This document shows positions 42,017 to 50,389 of a stretch of DNA of 64,000 nucleotides, one piece after another. Source of the stretch: an uncultured Bacillota bacterium (GTDB lineage Bacteria > Bacillota > Clostridia > Lachnospirales > CAG-274); NCBI GenBank assembly GCA_958426775.1, contig CATZZP010000010.1:1-64000 (forward strand), given 5' to 3'. The translations under genes and the position numbers were made by a program. The notes below the pieces were generated by a model. The model saw only the letters and a program-made list of their open reading frames with translations, did not search any database and had not been told where the DNA came from. Numbering within the stretch: the stretch's first letter is position 1; each line of letters opens with the position of its first letter.

Positions 42017-42460
42017 TTAAATCACCTCAGCTTTTCCGCCTGCGGCCTCAATCTTCTCCTTAGCAGAAGCACTGAAGAAATTAACCTTGACAGTAAGCTT
42101 CTTGGTAATTTCGCCATTGCCTAAAATCTTAACGCCATCTCTAACATGGCTTACAAGACCCTTAGCCTTGAGAGCATCAATATCAACAACAGCACCGTCA
42201 TCAAACACGCTGTTTAAGAGAGATAAGTTAATTGCAACAATCTCCTTAGAGTTAATGCACTTAAAACCTCTCTTAGGTATTCTTCTGTATAAAGGCATCT
42301 GACCACCCTCGAAGCCCGGTCTTACGCCGCCGCCTGAACGAGCGTTCTGACCCTTGTGACCCTTGCCTGCGGTTTTACCGTTTCCGGAGCCGTGACCTCT
42401 GCCTCTTCTGAAGCCGTTGGTTTTTGAACCCTCAGCCGGCTTTAATTCATGTAAATACAT
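42017..42460 (-). CDS. rplO: 50S ribosomal protein L15
   Basis: A 147-residue large-subunit protein. The N-terminal KTNGFRRGRGHGSGNGKTAGKGHKGQNARSGGGVRPGFEGGQMPLYRR is a typical Gly/Arg-rich L15 segment, followed by the L15 core. Lies between rpmD and secY. Confidence 0.97.
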   Translation of the reverse strand: MYLHELKPAEGSKTNGFRRGRGHGSGNGKTAGKGHKGQNARSGGGVRPGFEGGQMPLYRRIPKRGFKCINSKEIVAINLSLLNSVFDDGAVVDIDALKAKGLVSHVRDGVKILGNGEITKKLTVKVNFFSASAKEKIEAAGGKAEVI

Positions 42461-42480
42461 TTCGTTACACCTCCCGGTTA

Positions 42481-42654
42481 TTATATTTCTTCAACCTTAA
42501 CCAAATGGTTTACCTGCTTAATCATACCTCTGATTGCAGGAGTGTCCTGCTTTTCAACACAAGTGTTAGGCTTGTGAAGACCAAGAGCAGCAACTGTCTT
42601 TTTATGCTTAGGGATTGCACCTATTGTAGACTTAACTAAAGTAATCTTTAACAC
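42481..42654 (-). CDS. rpmD: 50S ribosomal protein L30
   Basis: A 57-residue protein beginning with GTG at 42654 after GGGGG. Sequence MLKITLVKSTIGAIPKHKKT followed by VAALGLHKPNTC and a VEEI end is the L30 pattern. It lies between rpsE (13 bp upstream) and rplO (20 bp downstream). Confidence 0.95.
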   Translation of the reverse strand: MLKITLVKSTIGAIPKHKKTVAALGLHKPNTCVEKQDTPAIRGMIKQVNHLVKVEEI

Positions 42655-42667
42655 GACAATATCCCCC

Positions 42668-43174
42668 TTAACCTAAAATTTCTTCAACGCTCTTACCGCG
42701 AAGTCTGGCTACCTTCTCAGGAGAAGTAACTGAGCCAAGACCTGCAATTGTTGCGTTTACTACGTTTCTCTTGTTGTTAGAACCGATAGACTTAGTTCTG
42801 ATATTCTTAATACCTGCAAGCTCAATTACGGCACGAGCAGGACCGCCTGCGATGATACCCGTACCTTCAGGAGCAGGCTTAAGAAGAACGTTAGCACTGC
42901 CGAACTTACCAAGTACTTCATGATAGATACTGTTGTTTTCGTTTCTTTCAACATAGATAAGATTTTTAATAGCATCATCCTTGCCCTTGCGGATAGCATC
43001 AGGGATTTCAGTTGCCTTACCAAGACCTACACCTACATGACCGTTGTAGTCACCTACAACTACAAGTGCAGCAAAACGGAAGGTACGACCGCCCTTAACA
43101 ACCTTTGTTACTCTCTTAATAGTAACAACCTTATCCTGCAAATCAAGTGTGCTTGCATCAATAATTTTTCTCAC
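42668..43174 (-). CDS. rpsE: 30S ribosomal protein S5
   Basis: Accuracy-related small-subunit protein. The 168 residues contain the double-stranded-RNA-type N-domain (DLQDKVVTIKRVTKVVKGGRTFRFAALVVVGDYNGHVGVGLGKATE) and the C-domain GTGIIAGGPARAVIELAGIKNIRTKSIGSNNKRNVVNAT. Standard order after rplR. Confidence 0.97.
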   Translation of the reverse strand: MRKIIDASTLDLQDKVVTIKRVTKVVKGGRTFRFAALVVVGDYNGHVGVGLGKATEIPDAIRKGKDDAIKNLIYVERNENNSIYHEVLGKFGSANVLLKPAPEGTGIIAGGPARAVIELAGIKNIRTKSIGSNNKRNVVNATIAGLGSVTSPEKVARLRGKSVEEILG

Positions 43175-43189
43175 GACATTCCCTCCTGA

Positions 43190-43558
43190 TTAGAACTGAA
43201 GACCTGCTTCTCTTGCAGCGTCTGCAAGAGCCTGGATCTTGCCATGGTATACATAGCCGCCACGGTCAAACACAACTGTATTGATGCCCTTTTCAAGAGC
43301 CTTCTTAGCTACAGCAGCACCAACAGCCTTAGCTGCCTCAACATCGTTAGTATGCTGAAGCTGAGCCTTAACATCAGCCTCCATTGTAGAAGCTGCGCAG
43401 ATTGTGTTGCCAACTGTATCATCTATAATCTGTGCATAGATATGCATATTTGATCTGAATACTGCCAATCTTGGTCTTTCTGCTGTACCGGAGATGTGAT
43501 TACGAAGTCTGTAATGACGCTTCTCTCTTGCAGCAGCTCTTGATGGCTTTGTTATCAT
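43190..43558 (-). CDS. rplR: 50S ribosomal protein L18
   Basis: A 5S rRNA-binding protein of 122 residues. Features RHYRLRNHISGTAERPRLAVFRSNMHIYAQIIDD and the C-terminal FDRGGYVYHGKIQALADAAREAGLQF. ATG precedes, with GGAG nearby. Confidence 0.97.
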   Translation of the reverse strand: MITKPSRAAAREKRHYRLRNHISGTAERPRLAVFRSNMHIYAQIIDDTVGNTICAASTMEADVKAQLQHTNDVEAAKAVGAAVAKKALEKGINTVVFDRGGYVYHGKIQALADAAREAGLQF

Positions 43559-43577
43559 AGAGTTTCACTCCTTTATA

Positions 43578-44117
43578 TTATTTCTTACCGGTCTTACCAA
43601 CCTTACGTCTGATAGTTTCAGTTTCATACTTGATACCCTTGCCCTTATAAGGTTCAGGAGGTCTTTTTGTTCTGATTTCAGCTGCAAACTGACCAACCTT
43701 TTCCTTATCAATACCGGCAACAGTAATCTTGTTACCATCTACTGTAGTTGTGATGCCCTCAGGGTCAACCATTTCTACAGGGTGTGAGTAACCGAGGGTT
43801 AAAGTAAGCTTATTGCCTGCCTTAGCAGCTCTGTAACCTACACCGTTGATTTCAAGTACCTTTGTATAGCCATTTGTAACACCCTCAACCATATTGAAGA
43901 TAAGTGTTCTTGTAAGGCCGTGAAGGGACTTGCTTCTCTTTAAATCGTTAGGACGGGTAACAACAACCTCTGAACCCTCAACCTTAACGCTTAATTCATC
44001 TACAAGCTTACGTGTAAGAGTACCCTTAGGACCCTTAACAGTAATCACATTGCCATCCTCAACCTTAACCTCAACGCCGGCAGGAATGGCAACAGGTAAC
44101 TTTCCTATACGTGACAT
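43578..44117 (-). CDS. rplF: 50S ribosomal protein L6
   Basis: Two-domain large-subunit protein of 179 residues near the GTPase-associated region. It begins MSRIGKLPVAIPAGVEVKVEDGNVITVKGPKGTL and ends GKGIKYETETIRRKVGKTGKK. AGGAGG precedes the start. Confidence 0.97.
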   Translation of the reverse strand: MSRIGKLPVAIPAGVEVKVEDGNVITVKGPKGTLTRKLVDELSVKVEGSEVVVTRPNDLKRSKSLHGLTRTLIFNMVEGVTNGYTKVLEINGVGYRAAKAGNKLTLTLGYSHPVEMVDPEGITTTVDGNKITVAGIDKEKVGQFAAEIRTKRPPEPYKGKGIKYETETIRRKVGKTGKK

Positions 44118-44134
44118 TTACCTTTACCTCCTTA

Positions 44135-44536
44135 TTACCAAACGAAAGCAATAATCTCGCCGCCTACGCCGAGCTTTCTGGCTTCCTTGTCTGTGATAAT
44201 GCCCTTGTTGGTAGATACAATAGCAGTACCTAAGCCACCAAGTACCTTTGGCATTTCGTCCTTATTAGCATAAACTCTAAGGCCCGGCTTAGAAATTCTC
44301 TTAATGCCTGAAATAACCTTTTCGTTTTTGTCCTTACCATACTTAAGAGTGATGCGCATAGTCTTTTTAACGCCGTCCTCTGTTATTTCAAAACCCTGTA
44401 TATAACCCTCGTTTAATAAGATGTTAGCGATAGCCTCTTTCATCTTGCTTGAAGGTACGTCTACAGTGTTGTGCTTAGCAGTGTTTGCATTTCTAATTCT
44501 TGTAAGCATATCTGCGATAGGATCGCTCATTGACAT
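44135..44536 (-). CDS. rpsH: 30S ribosomal protein S8
   Basis: A 133-residue protein that binds the 16S central domain and, in E. coli, represses its own operon. The start could be either Met1 or Met3 (MSMSDPIADMLTRIRNANTAKHNTVDVPSSKMKEAIA). C-terminal STNKGIITDKEARKLGVGGEIIAFVW is canonical. Confidence 0.97.
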   Translation of the reverse strand: MSMSDPIADMLTRIRNANTAKHNTVDVPSSKMKEAIANILLNEGYIQGFEITEDGVKKTMRITLKYGKDKNEKVISGIKRISKPGLRVYANKDEMPKVLGGLGTAIVSTNKGIITDKEARKLGVGGEIIAFVW

Positions 44537-44559
44537 TTTAAAAAACCTCCTTTCAACAA

Positions 44560-44745
44560 TTACCAGCTAGCCTTCTTAACTCCGGGGATTTGACCTTTGT
44601 AAGCTAATTCACGGAAACAAATACGACAAATACCGAACTTTCTTAAATAAGCATGTGGTCTTCCGCAAATTCTGCAACGAGTATAGCTCTGTGTTGAAAA
44701 TTTAGCTTTTTTGCCCTGCTTAACTTTCATTGATGTTTTAGCCAT
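44560..44745 (-). CDS. rpsZ: 30S ribosomal protein S14 type Z
   Basis: The 61-residue short zinc form, with CRICGR and CRICFRE pairs, as is usual in Gram-positives. The longer zinc-free paralogue may be encoded elsewhere. Lies between rplE and rpsH. Confidence 0.96.
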   Translation of the reverse strand: MAKTSMKVKQGKKAKFSTQSYTRCRICGRPHAYLRKFGICRICFRELAYKGQIPGVKKASW

Positions 44746-44762
44746 TTTCTGTCCTCCCTTTA

Positions 44763-45302
44763 TTACTTCTTAAATGGCATACCGAATAATCTAAGTAATT
44801 CTCTTGCCTCTTCATCAGTCTTGGCAGTAGTTACGAATACAATATCCATACCTCTTACCTTATCAATTTTATCATACTGAATTTCAGGGAACATAATCTG
44901 CTCCTTAACACCAAGTGTGTAGTTGCCTCTGCCGTCAAAAGACTCGGCACTAACGCCGCGGAAGTCACGTACACGAGGGAGAGCTAAGTTAATAAGTCTG
45001 TTAGCAAAGCTGTACATCTTCTCTCCTCTTAAAGTAACCTTGCAACCGATAGGCATACCTGCACGGAGCTTGAAGGCAGCAATAGACTTCTTAGCCTTTG
45101 TAATGATAGGCTTTTGACCTGCGATGATAGTCATATCGCTAACAGCGCTGTCAAGAACCTTTGCGTTTTCCTTAGCCTCGCCAAGACCCATATTTACAAC
45201 AATCTTTTCGATCTTTGGCACTTCCATAATATTTTTGTATGAGAACTTCTTTACCATTGCAGGTACGATTTCCTTCTCATAGTATTCTCTTAATGCGTTC
45301 AC
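44763..45302 (-). CDS. rplE: 50S ribosomal protein L5
   Basis: A 179-residue 5S rRNA-binding protein in the large-subunit central protuberance. It includes NIMEVPKIEKIVVNMGLGEA and the P-site loop region QKPIITKAKKSIAAFKLRAGMPIGCKVTLRG. ATG preceded by AGGAGG. Confidence 0.97.
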   Translation of the reverse strand: MNALREYYEKEIVPAMVKKFSYKNIMEVPKIEKIVVNMGLGEAKENAKVLDSAVSDMTIIAGQKPIITKAKKSIAAFKLRAGMPIGCKVTLRGEKMYSFANRLINLALPRVRDFRGVSAESFDGRGNYTLGVKEQIMFPEIQYDKIDKVRGMDIVFVTTAKTDEEARELLRLFGMPFKK

Positions 45303-45327
45303 AGTTCAGTTTACCTCCTTTCGGGAA

Positions 45328-45654
45328 TTAATCAATAGTATCGCCTGTTGACTTAGCAACTCTGTGCTTAACAGTCTTGTTCTTACCGTTTTCGGAAACA
45401 GTTTCAACCTTGTAACCAAGTCTTGTAGGCTCACCATTGTAAAGGTACATAACATTAGATGCGTCAAGAGGAGCTTCCTTAGAAACAATACCACCCTGAC
45501 CGCTCATTGCGTTAGGCTTAACATGCTTTTGAATTATATTGCAGCCTTCAACAATAACCTTATTGTTCTTAGCATCGGCAACAAGCACCTTACCGGTCTT
45601 ACCCTTGTCCTTACCTGCAATAATCTGAACTTTATCGCCCTTTTTAATCTTCAC
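45328..45654 (-). CDS. rplX: 50S ribosomal protein L24
   Basis: Assembly initiator at the tunnel exit. The start is placed at GTG 45654 (VKIKKGDKVQIIAGKDKGKTGKV), which has AAGGAGG 8 bp upstream and gives 108 residues. The longer frame to 45687 would overlap rplN and lacks a ribosome site. The KOW motif lies at the start. Confidence 0.95.
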   Translation of the reverse strand: MKIKKGDKVQIIAGKDKGKTGKVLVADAKNNKVIVEGCNIIQKHVKPNAMSGQGGIVSKEAPLDASNVMYLYNGEPTRLGYKVETVSENGKNKTVKHRVAKSTGDTID

Positions 45655-45667
45655 GGGTGTTACCTCC

Positions 45668-46036
45668 TTATATAACTTCTGGTGCAAGAGAAAGAATTTT
45701 CATATACTGCTTCTCTCTTAACTCTCTTGCAACAGGTCCGAATATACGTGTACCTCTTGGGTTCTTATCTTCCTTGATAATAACAGCTGCGTTTTCATCA
45801 AACTTGATGTAAGAGCCGTCAGGTCTTGAAGCACCCTTCTTAGTTCTTACAACAACAGCCTTAACAACCTCACCCTTTTTAACAACGCCGCCGGGTGTTG
45901 CGTCTTTAACAGTAGCAACTATAACGTCACCAATGTTAGCATATCTTCTGGTTGAACCACCGAGTACTCTGATGCAAAGAAGCTCCTTAGCACCTGAGTT
46001 ATCAGCAACAACCAATCTGCTTTCCTGCTGAATCAT
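45668..46036 (-). CDS. rplN: 50S ribosomal protein L14
   Basis: A 122-residue protein at the subunit interface. It begins MIQQESRLVVADNSGAKELLCIRVLGGSTRRYANIGDVI and ends GPVARELREKQYMKILSLAPEVI, both canonical. Confidence 0.97.
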   Translation of the reverse strand: MIQQESRLVVADNSGAKELLCIRVLGGSTRRYANIGDVIVATVKDATPGGVVKKGEVVKAVVVRTKKGASRPDGSYIKFDENAAVIIKEDKNPRGTRIFGPVARELREKQYMKILSLAPEVI

Positions 46037-46061
46037 TCAATTATCCTCCTGTCTTTAGGAA

Positions 46062-46316
46062 TTACTTAACCTTTTCAACTATAGACACAAGTCTCCATCT
46101 TTTATCCTTTGACAAAGGTCTTGTTTCCATAACTTTTACACGGTCACCGATCTGACACTCATTATTCTCATCGTGAGCCTTAAGCTTGTAAGTGGTCTTT
46201 ACAATCTTGTTGTATAATGGATGTCTTACATTATTCTCAACAGCAACAACGATAGTCTTATCCATCTTATTGCTGACAACCTTACCAATTCTGGTTTTAC
46301 GAAGATTTCTTTCCAC
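46062..46316 (-). CDS. rpsQ: 30S ribosomal protein S17
   Basis: The 84-residue OB-fold protein of the small subunit has the RKTRIGKVVSNKMDKTIVVAVE start and the late GDRVKVMETRPLSKDKRWRLVSI motif. Lies between rpmC and rplN. Confidence 0.97.
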   Translation of the reverse strand: MERNLRKTRIGKVVSNKMDKTIVVAVENNVRHPLYNKIVKTTYKLKAHDENNECQIGDRVKVMETRPLSKDKRWRLVSIVEKVK

Positions 46317-46343
46317 GTAAGTGTCCTCCTTCCGCTATTTCAA

Positions 46344-46550
46344 TCAAATACCTTTGTTCTTCTGAGTAATAACAGTCTGAATACGTGCAATGTTCTTGCG
46401 AACCTCAGTAATTCTTGCTGTATTGCTCAGCTGATTTGTAGCATTCTGAAATCTTAAATTAAACAGTTCCTTCTTAGCATCTACAAGAGCAACATTAAGC
46501 TCATCAACGCTCTTAGCTCTGAGATCCTCAACATAATTTGTACTTTTCAT
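46344..46550 (-). CDS. rpmC: 50S ribosomal protein L29
   Basis: The 68-residue helical hairpin protein docks factors at the tunnel exit. Sequence DLRAKSVDELNVALVDAKKELFNLRFQNATNQLSNTARITEVRKNIARIQTVI is canonical. Its start overlaps rplP's stop by one base. Confidence 0.96.
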   Translation of the reverse strand: MKSTNYVEDLRAKSVDELNVALVDAKKELFNLRFQNATNQLSNTARITEVRKNIARIQTVITQKNKGI

Positions 46551-46981
46551 TACTCATTACCCTCCATTTCGAGGTCAGCGCGAGAAACAATCTTACACTT
46601 AATAGGTAATTTGTGAACAGCAAGACGAAGTGCCTCTCTGGCTGTCTCCTCGCTAACACCGGCAATCTCAAACATTACGCGTCCGGGCTTAACAACTGCA
46701 ACCCAACGCTCAGGGGTACCCTTACCACTACCCATTCTGGTACCGGCAGGCTTTTCGGTAACAGGCTTGTCAGGGAAAATCTTAATCCAAACTTTACCAC
46801 CACGCTTAATATATCTTGTCATAGCAATTCTGGCAGCCTCAATCTGGTTTGAGGTAATCCAGCTTGGCTCCATAGCAACAATACCGAACTCACCGTAGGT
46901 AATCTTGTTGCCTCTCATAGCCTTACCTGTCATTCTGCCTCTGAACTGCTTACGTCTTTTAACTCTCTTAGGCATTAACAT
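46550..46981 (-). CDS. rplP: 50S ribosomal protein L16
   Basis: The 143-residue protein helps organise the A site. It begins MLMPKRVKRRKQFRGRMTGKAMRGNKITYGEFGIVA and includes the conserved RGGKVWIKIFPDKPVTEKPAGTRMGSGKG segment. It overlaps rpsC by one base. Confidence 0.97.
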   Translation of the reverse strand: MLMPKRVKRRKQFRGRMTGKAMRGNKITYGEFGIVAMEPSWITSNQIEAARIAMTRYIKRGGKVWIKIFPDKPVTEKPAGTRMGSGKGTPERWVAVVKPGRVMFEIAGVSEETAREALRLAVHKLPIKCKIVSRADLEMEGNE

Positions 46982-47652
46982 TATTCTGCACCGCCTTCCT
47001 TAATCTTCTTTGCAGGAAGTACTTCACCCTTATAGATCCATACCTTAACACCAATCTTACCGTAAGTTGTGTTAGCCTCTGCAAAACCGTAATCAATATC
47101 AGCTCTTAAAGTCTGAAGAGGAATAGTACCGTCATGGTAATGCTCGCTACGAGCCATTTCAGCACCGCCTAAACGACCTGAACAGCTGGTCTTGATACCC
47201 TTAGCACCGCTTCTCATAGTGTTCTGCATAGCCTTCTTCATAGCACGACGGAAGGTTACACGGTTTTCAAGCTGCTTAGCAATATCCTCAGCAACAAGCT
47301 GTGAGTCAAGCTCAGGACGCTTAATCTCCTCAACATTTACAAGTACCTTCTGGTTTGATAAAGCCTGAAGTGCATTTGTAAGCTCCTGAATAGCAGCACC
47401 GTTTCTGCCGATAACTATACCGGGCTTTGAGGTTGAAATAGTAACTCTGACCTTATCGTTAGTTCTCTGAATGTTTATTTTGGAAACACCTGCATAAACA
47501 TCAACTGTATTTAACTTTTCCCTAATGTAGCTTCTAATCTTGTTATCTTCTACAAGGAAGTTAGCATAATCCTTCTTGTCAGCATACCAGGTTGAATCCC
47601 AATCCTTGATGATGCCGACTCTTAATCCATGTGGATTTACTTTCTGACCCAT
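46981..47652 (-). CDS. rpsC: 30S ribosomal protein S3
   Basis: A 223-residue protein at the mRNA entry channel. It has MGQKVNPHGLRVGIIKDWDSTWYADKKDY, a type II KH domain (VRVTISTSKPGIVIGRNGAAI) and GRLGGAEMARSEHYHDGTIPLQTLRADIDYG. AGGAGG precedes the ATG. Confidence 0.97.
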   Translation of the reverse strand: MGQKVNPHGLRVGIIKDWDSTWYADKKDYANFLVEDNKIRSYIREKLNTVDVYAGVSKINIQRTNDKVRVTISTSKPGIVIGRNGAAIQELTNALQALSNQKVLVNVEEIKRPELDSQLVAEDIAKQLENRVTFRRAMKKAMQNTMRSGAKGIKTSCSGRLGGAEMARSEHYHDGTIPLQTLRADIDYGFAEANTTYGKIGVKVWIYKGEVLPAKKIKEGGAE

Positions 47653-47663
47653 CGTTGTCCTCC

Positions 47664-48053
47664 TTATTTCTCGTCAAGATATATTGAGATGTGAGCTGTC
47701 TTTTTATTAATTCTGTAAGCTCTACCCTGTGCTCTCGGACGAATTCTTTTAAGAGTAGGTCCCTGGTTAGCAACAGCATCTGCAACATACAGCTTATTAA
47801 CATCTAACTCTAAGTTATTTTCTGCATTAGCAACGGCAGACTTTAAAACTTTCTCTATAATTTCTGCAGCGTATCTTGGTGAGTAAGCAAGGATACCCAT
47901 TGCCTCGCCAACGCTCTTACCCTTAATCTGGTTTAAAACTATTCTGGCCTTACTGTCGGAAACTCTGACGAACTTAGCATGAGCCTGTGCTCTTTTATCT
48001 CTGTTCTGCTCATTTCTTTCCTTCTTAATCTGGCTTCTATGTCCTCTTGCCAT
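47664..48053 (-). CDS. rplV: 50S ribosomal protein L22
   Basis: It lines the exit tunnel. Start at 48053 (MARGHRSQIKKERN...), with AGGAGG upstream, gives 129 residues; the upstream frame to 48074 covers that site. The core VRVSDSKARIVLNQIKGKSVGEAMGILAYSPRYAAEIIEKVLKSAVANAENN and RPRAQGRAYRINKKTAHI are canonical. Confidence 0.96.
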   Translation of the reverse strand: MARGHRSQIKKERNEQNRDKRAQAHAKFVRVSDSKARIVLNQIKGKSVGEAMGILAYSPRYAAEIIEKVLKSAVANAENNLELDVNKLYVADAVANQGPTLKRIRPRAQGRAYRINKKTAHISIYLDEK

Positions 48054-48089
48054 TTTTAAGGCTCCTCCTTTCAATAATTAGGTCTTTGA

Positions 48090-48374
48090 TTAACGAACGC
48101 CTGATCTCTTTTCAGCATCCTTACCGTGACCTCTGTAGGTACGTGTAAGTGCGAATTCACCAAGCTTGTGTCCAACCATATCCTCTGTTACGTAAACAGG
48201 TACGTGCTTTCTACCGTCATGCACAGCGATTGTGTGACCTATCATCTCAGGATAGATAGTAGAACGGCGTGACCATGTCTTAATAACGTTCTTTGTATTT
48301 GCTTCATTCTGAGCAACTACCTTCTTCATAAGGTGGTCATCACAGAATGGTCCCTTTTTAAGTGATCTACTCAT
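48090..48374 (-). CDS. rpsS: 30S ribosomal protein S19
   Basis: A 94-residue protein of the small-subunit head. MSRSLKKGPFCDDHLMKKV and KTWSRRSTIYPEMIGHTIAVHDGRKHVPVYVTEDMVGHKLGEF match the family. Confidence 0.97.
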   Translation of the reverse strand: MSRSLKKGPFCDDHLMKKVVAQNEANTKNVIKTWSRRSTIYPEMIGHTIAVHDGRKHVPVYVTEDMVGHKLGEFALTRTYRGHGKDAEKRSGVR

Positions 48375-48393
48375 TATTTACCCTCCTGCTTAA

Positions 48394-49224
48394 TCAGCCT
48401 TTTCTTCCACGAATAATGTACTTGTTGCTTGCCTTATGCTTCTTTCTTGTCTTATAACCGAGAGCAGGCTTGCCCCAAGGTGTACAAGGTGCAGGACGAC
48501 CAACAGGTGCTCTACCTTCACCACCACCGTGTGGGTGATCGTTAGGGTTCATAACAGAACCGCGAACGGTAGGTCTGATACCCATGTGACGCTTCTTACC
48601 TGCCTTACCGATGTTGATAAGCTCGTGGTCGATATTACCAACCTGACCGATTGTCGCACGGCAATCAATAGGGAGTAATCTCATTTCACCGGATGGAAGT
48701 CTTACAGTAGCATACTTACCTTCCTTAGCCATAAGCTGTGCAACGTTGCCTGCACTTCTTACAAGCTGACCGCCTGCACCGGGCTTCATCTCGATGTTGT
48801 GGATTTCTGAACCTACAGGGATATTTCTCATAGGAAGAGCGTTACCAACACGAATTTCAGCATCAGCACCGCTTGAAAGCATATCGCCTACCTTTAAGCC
48901 GTTAGGAGCAAGAATGTATCTCTTCTCACCGTCTAAGTAGCTTAAAAGAGCAATGTTTGCTGTTCTGTTTGGATCGTACTCGATTGCAACTACCTTTGCA
49001 GGAATACCGTCCTTATTTCTCTTAAAGTCAATTATTCTGTATTTCTTCTTAGCACCGCCGCCGATGTGACGAACTGTTATCTTACCCTGGTTGTTACGGC
49101 CTGCAGTTGTCTTAATATGAACTGTAAGGCTCTTTTCAGGGGTGGTTTTTGTAATCTCGGAGAAATCAGATACTGTCATCTGTCTTCTCGAAGGTGTATA
49201 AGGCTTAAATCTCTTAATACCCAT
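48394..49224 (-). CDS. rplB: 50S ribosomal protein L2
   Basis: A 276-residue protein essential for subunit association. It carries RHIGGGAKKKYRIIDFKRNKDGI, the conserved GEGRAPVGRPAPCTPWGKPALGYKTR (with the HPHGGGEGR start) and a normal N-terminal domain. It is separated from rplW by a 217-bp structured gap. Confidence 0.97.
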   Translation of the reverse strand: MGIKRFKPYTPSRRQMTVSDFSEITKTTPEKSLTVHIKTTAGRNNQGKITVRHIGGGAKKKYRIIDFKRNKDGIPAKVVAIEYDPNRTANIALLSYLDGEKRYILAPNGLKVGDMLSSGADAEIRVGNALPMRNIPVGSEIHNIEMKPGAGGQLVRSAGNVAQLMAKEGKYATVRLPSGEMRLLPIDCRATIGQVGNIDHELINIGKAGKKRHMGIRPTVRGSVMNPNDHPHGGGEGRAPVGRPAPCTPWGKPALGYKTRKKHKASNKYIIRGRKG

Positions 49225-49284
49225 TTTTTACACTCCTTTATTTTTAATTCTCTGCACACGTGGTGCAATAACTGTATCTAATGA

Positions 49285-49446
49285 TGTGATACAAATTCCG
49301 CTCGCAGGTTTTCAACTCACTCCGCTTCGCTGCGTATGGTTGAAGGGGCATTTGTTCCTCACAAAGCTCATAAAACCATTCTGCCCTTCAAGCAAGCTTG
49401 AAGTAAAATGTTTTATTCCTTTGCAACCTGCTCACTGTTTATCACA
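49285..49446 (-). ncRNA. Structured intergenic element between rplW and rplB
   Basis: Outer repeat TGTGATA/TATCACA (49285-49291, 49440-49446) and inner GCAGGTT/AACCTGC (49304-49310, 49425-49431) enclose TTCAAC/GTTGAA (49311-49316, 49339-49344). A perfect CTTCAAGC/GCTTGAAG pair (49386-49393, 49396-49403) is also inside. The nesting suggests one folded mRNA region across a normally short junction. The element reaches a few bases into the rplW stop region. Confidence 0.5.
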
Positions 49447-49741
49447 TACCCTGGAAAATTTCGATTTCCTTGCTATCTGCTGTAAGCTGAACGATAGCCT
49501 TCTTCTTAGCAGCTGTCTTACCTGCTGTGTAGCCACGTCTTTTTGACTTGCCCTGAAGGTTGATAGTGTTTACATACTCTACCTTAGTACCCTCAAACAT
49601 CTTTTCTACAGCCTGCTTAATCTGAACCTTTGTTGCGTCAGGGTGTACAAGGAAAACATACTTCTTATCAGCCATATCGTTCATACTTCTTTCAGTAACA
49701 ACAGGCTTCTTGATAATGTCATAATACTTTAAATCTGCCAT
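49442..49741 (-). CDS. rplW: 50S ribosomal protein L23
   Basis: A 99-residue tunnel-exit protein that docks trigger factor and SRP. KYYDIIKKPVVTERSMNDMADKKYVFLVHPDATKVQIKQAVEKMFEGTKVEYVNTINLQGKSKRRGYTAGKTAAKKKAIVQL is canonical. ATG overlaps rplD's stop region by one base. Confidence 0.97.
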   Translation of the reverse strand: MADLKYYDIIKKPVVTERSMNDMADKKYVFLVHPDATKVQIKQAVEKMFEGTKVEYVNTINLQGKSKRRGYTAGKTAAKKKAIVQLTADSKEIEIFQGM

Positions 49742-50361
49742 TATGCGTACACCTCCTCAATTTTGCTTACTGCTGCCTTAGTAACTACAAGTGAGTCATA
49801 CTTAAGAATGTCATAAACATTGATAGCATTTACACCTGCTGTCTTTACATCAGCAATGTTCTTAGCTGAAAGAACAGCGTTTGTGTTACCCTCCTCAAGA
49901 ATGATAAGAGGCTTAACAGCACTTACGTTCTTAAGAACCTCAGCCATTTTCTTTGTTTTAATTTCTGCAAGGCTAAGCTCGTCAATAACAATAAGCTTGC
50001 CCTCGTTTACCTTAGTTGTAAGTGCAGACTTAAGAGCAGCTCTCTTAACCTTCTTATTAAGCTTAAAAGAGTAATCTCTTGGCTTTGGAGCAAATACAAC
50101 ACCGCCGCCTGTCCACTGTGGTGAACGGATAGAACCCTGTCTTGCACGGCCTGTACCCTTCTGTCTCCAAGGCTTTCTACCGCCTCCGCGAACCTCTGCA
50201 CGAGTAAGAGCACTCTGTGTACCCTGTCTTTGATTAGCAAGATACTGAACAACTGCCTGGTGCATAACGTGTTCGTTTACTTCTACAGCAAAAATGCTGT
50301 CCATTAAATCTATATTACCAACTTCGCTTCCGCTCATGTTGAAAACTTTAACTGTTGCCAT
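49741..50361 (-). CDS. rplD: 50S ribosomal protein L4
   Basis: Early-assembly protein of 206 residues; in proteobacteria L4 represses its own S10 operon. It includes HQAVVQYLANQRQGTQSALTRAEVRGGGRKPWRQKGTGRARQGSIRSPQWTGGGVVFAPKPRDYSFKLNKKVKRAALKSAL and a C-terminal core. AGGAGG precedes the ATG. Confidence 0.97.
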   Translation of the reverse strand: MATVKVFNMSGSEVGNIDLMDSIFAVEVNEHVMHQAVVQYLANQRQGTQSALTRAEVRGGGRKPWRQKGTGRARQGSIRSPQWTGGGVVFAPKPRDYSFKLNKKVKRAALKSALTTKVNEGKLIVIDELSLAEIKTKKMAEVLKNVSAVKPLIILEEGNTNAVLSAKNIADVKTAGVNAINVYDILKYDSLVVTKAAVSKIEEVYA

Positions 50362-50389
50362 TAGGTTATCCTCCTTTCGTAAAGATTAA

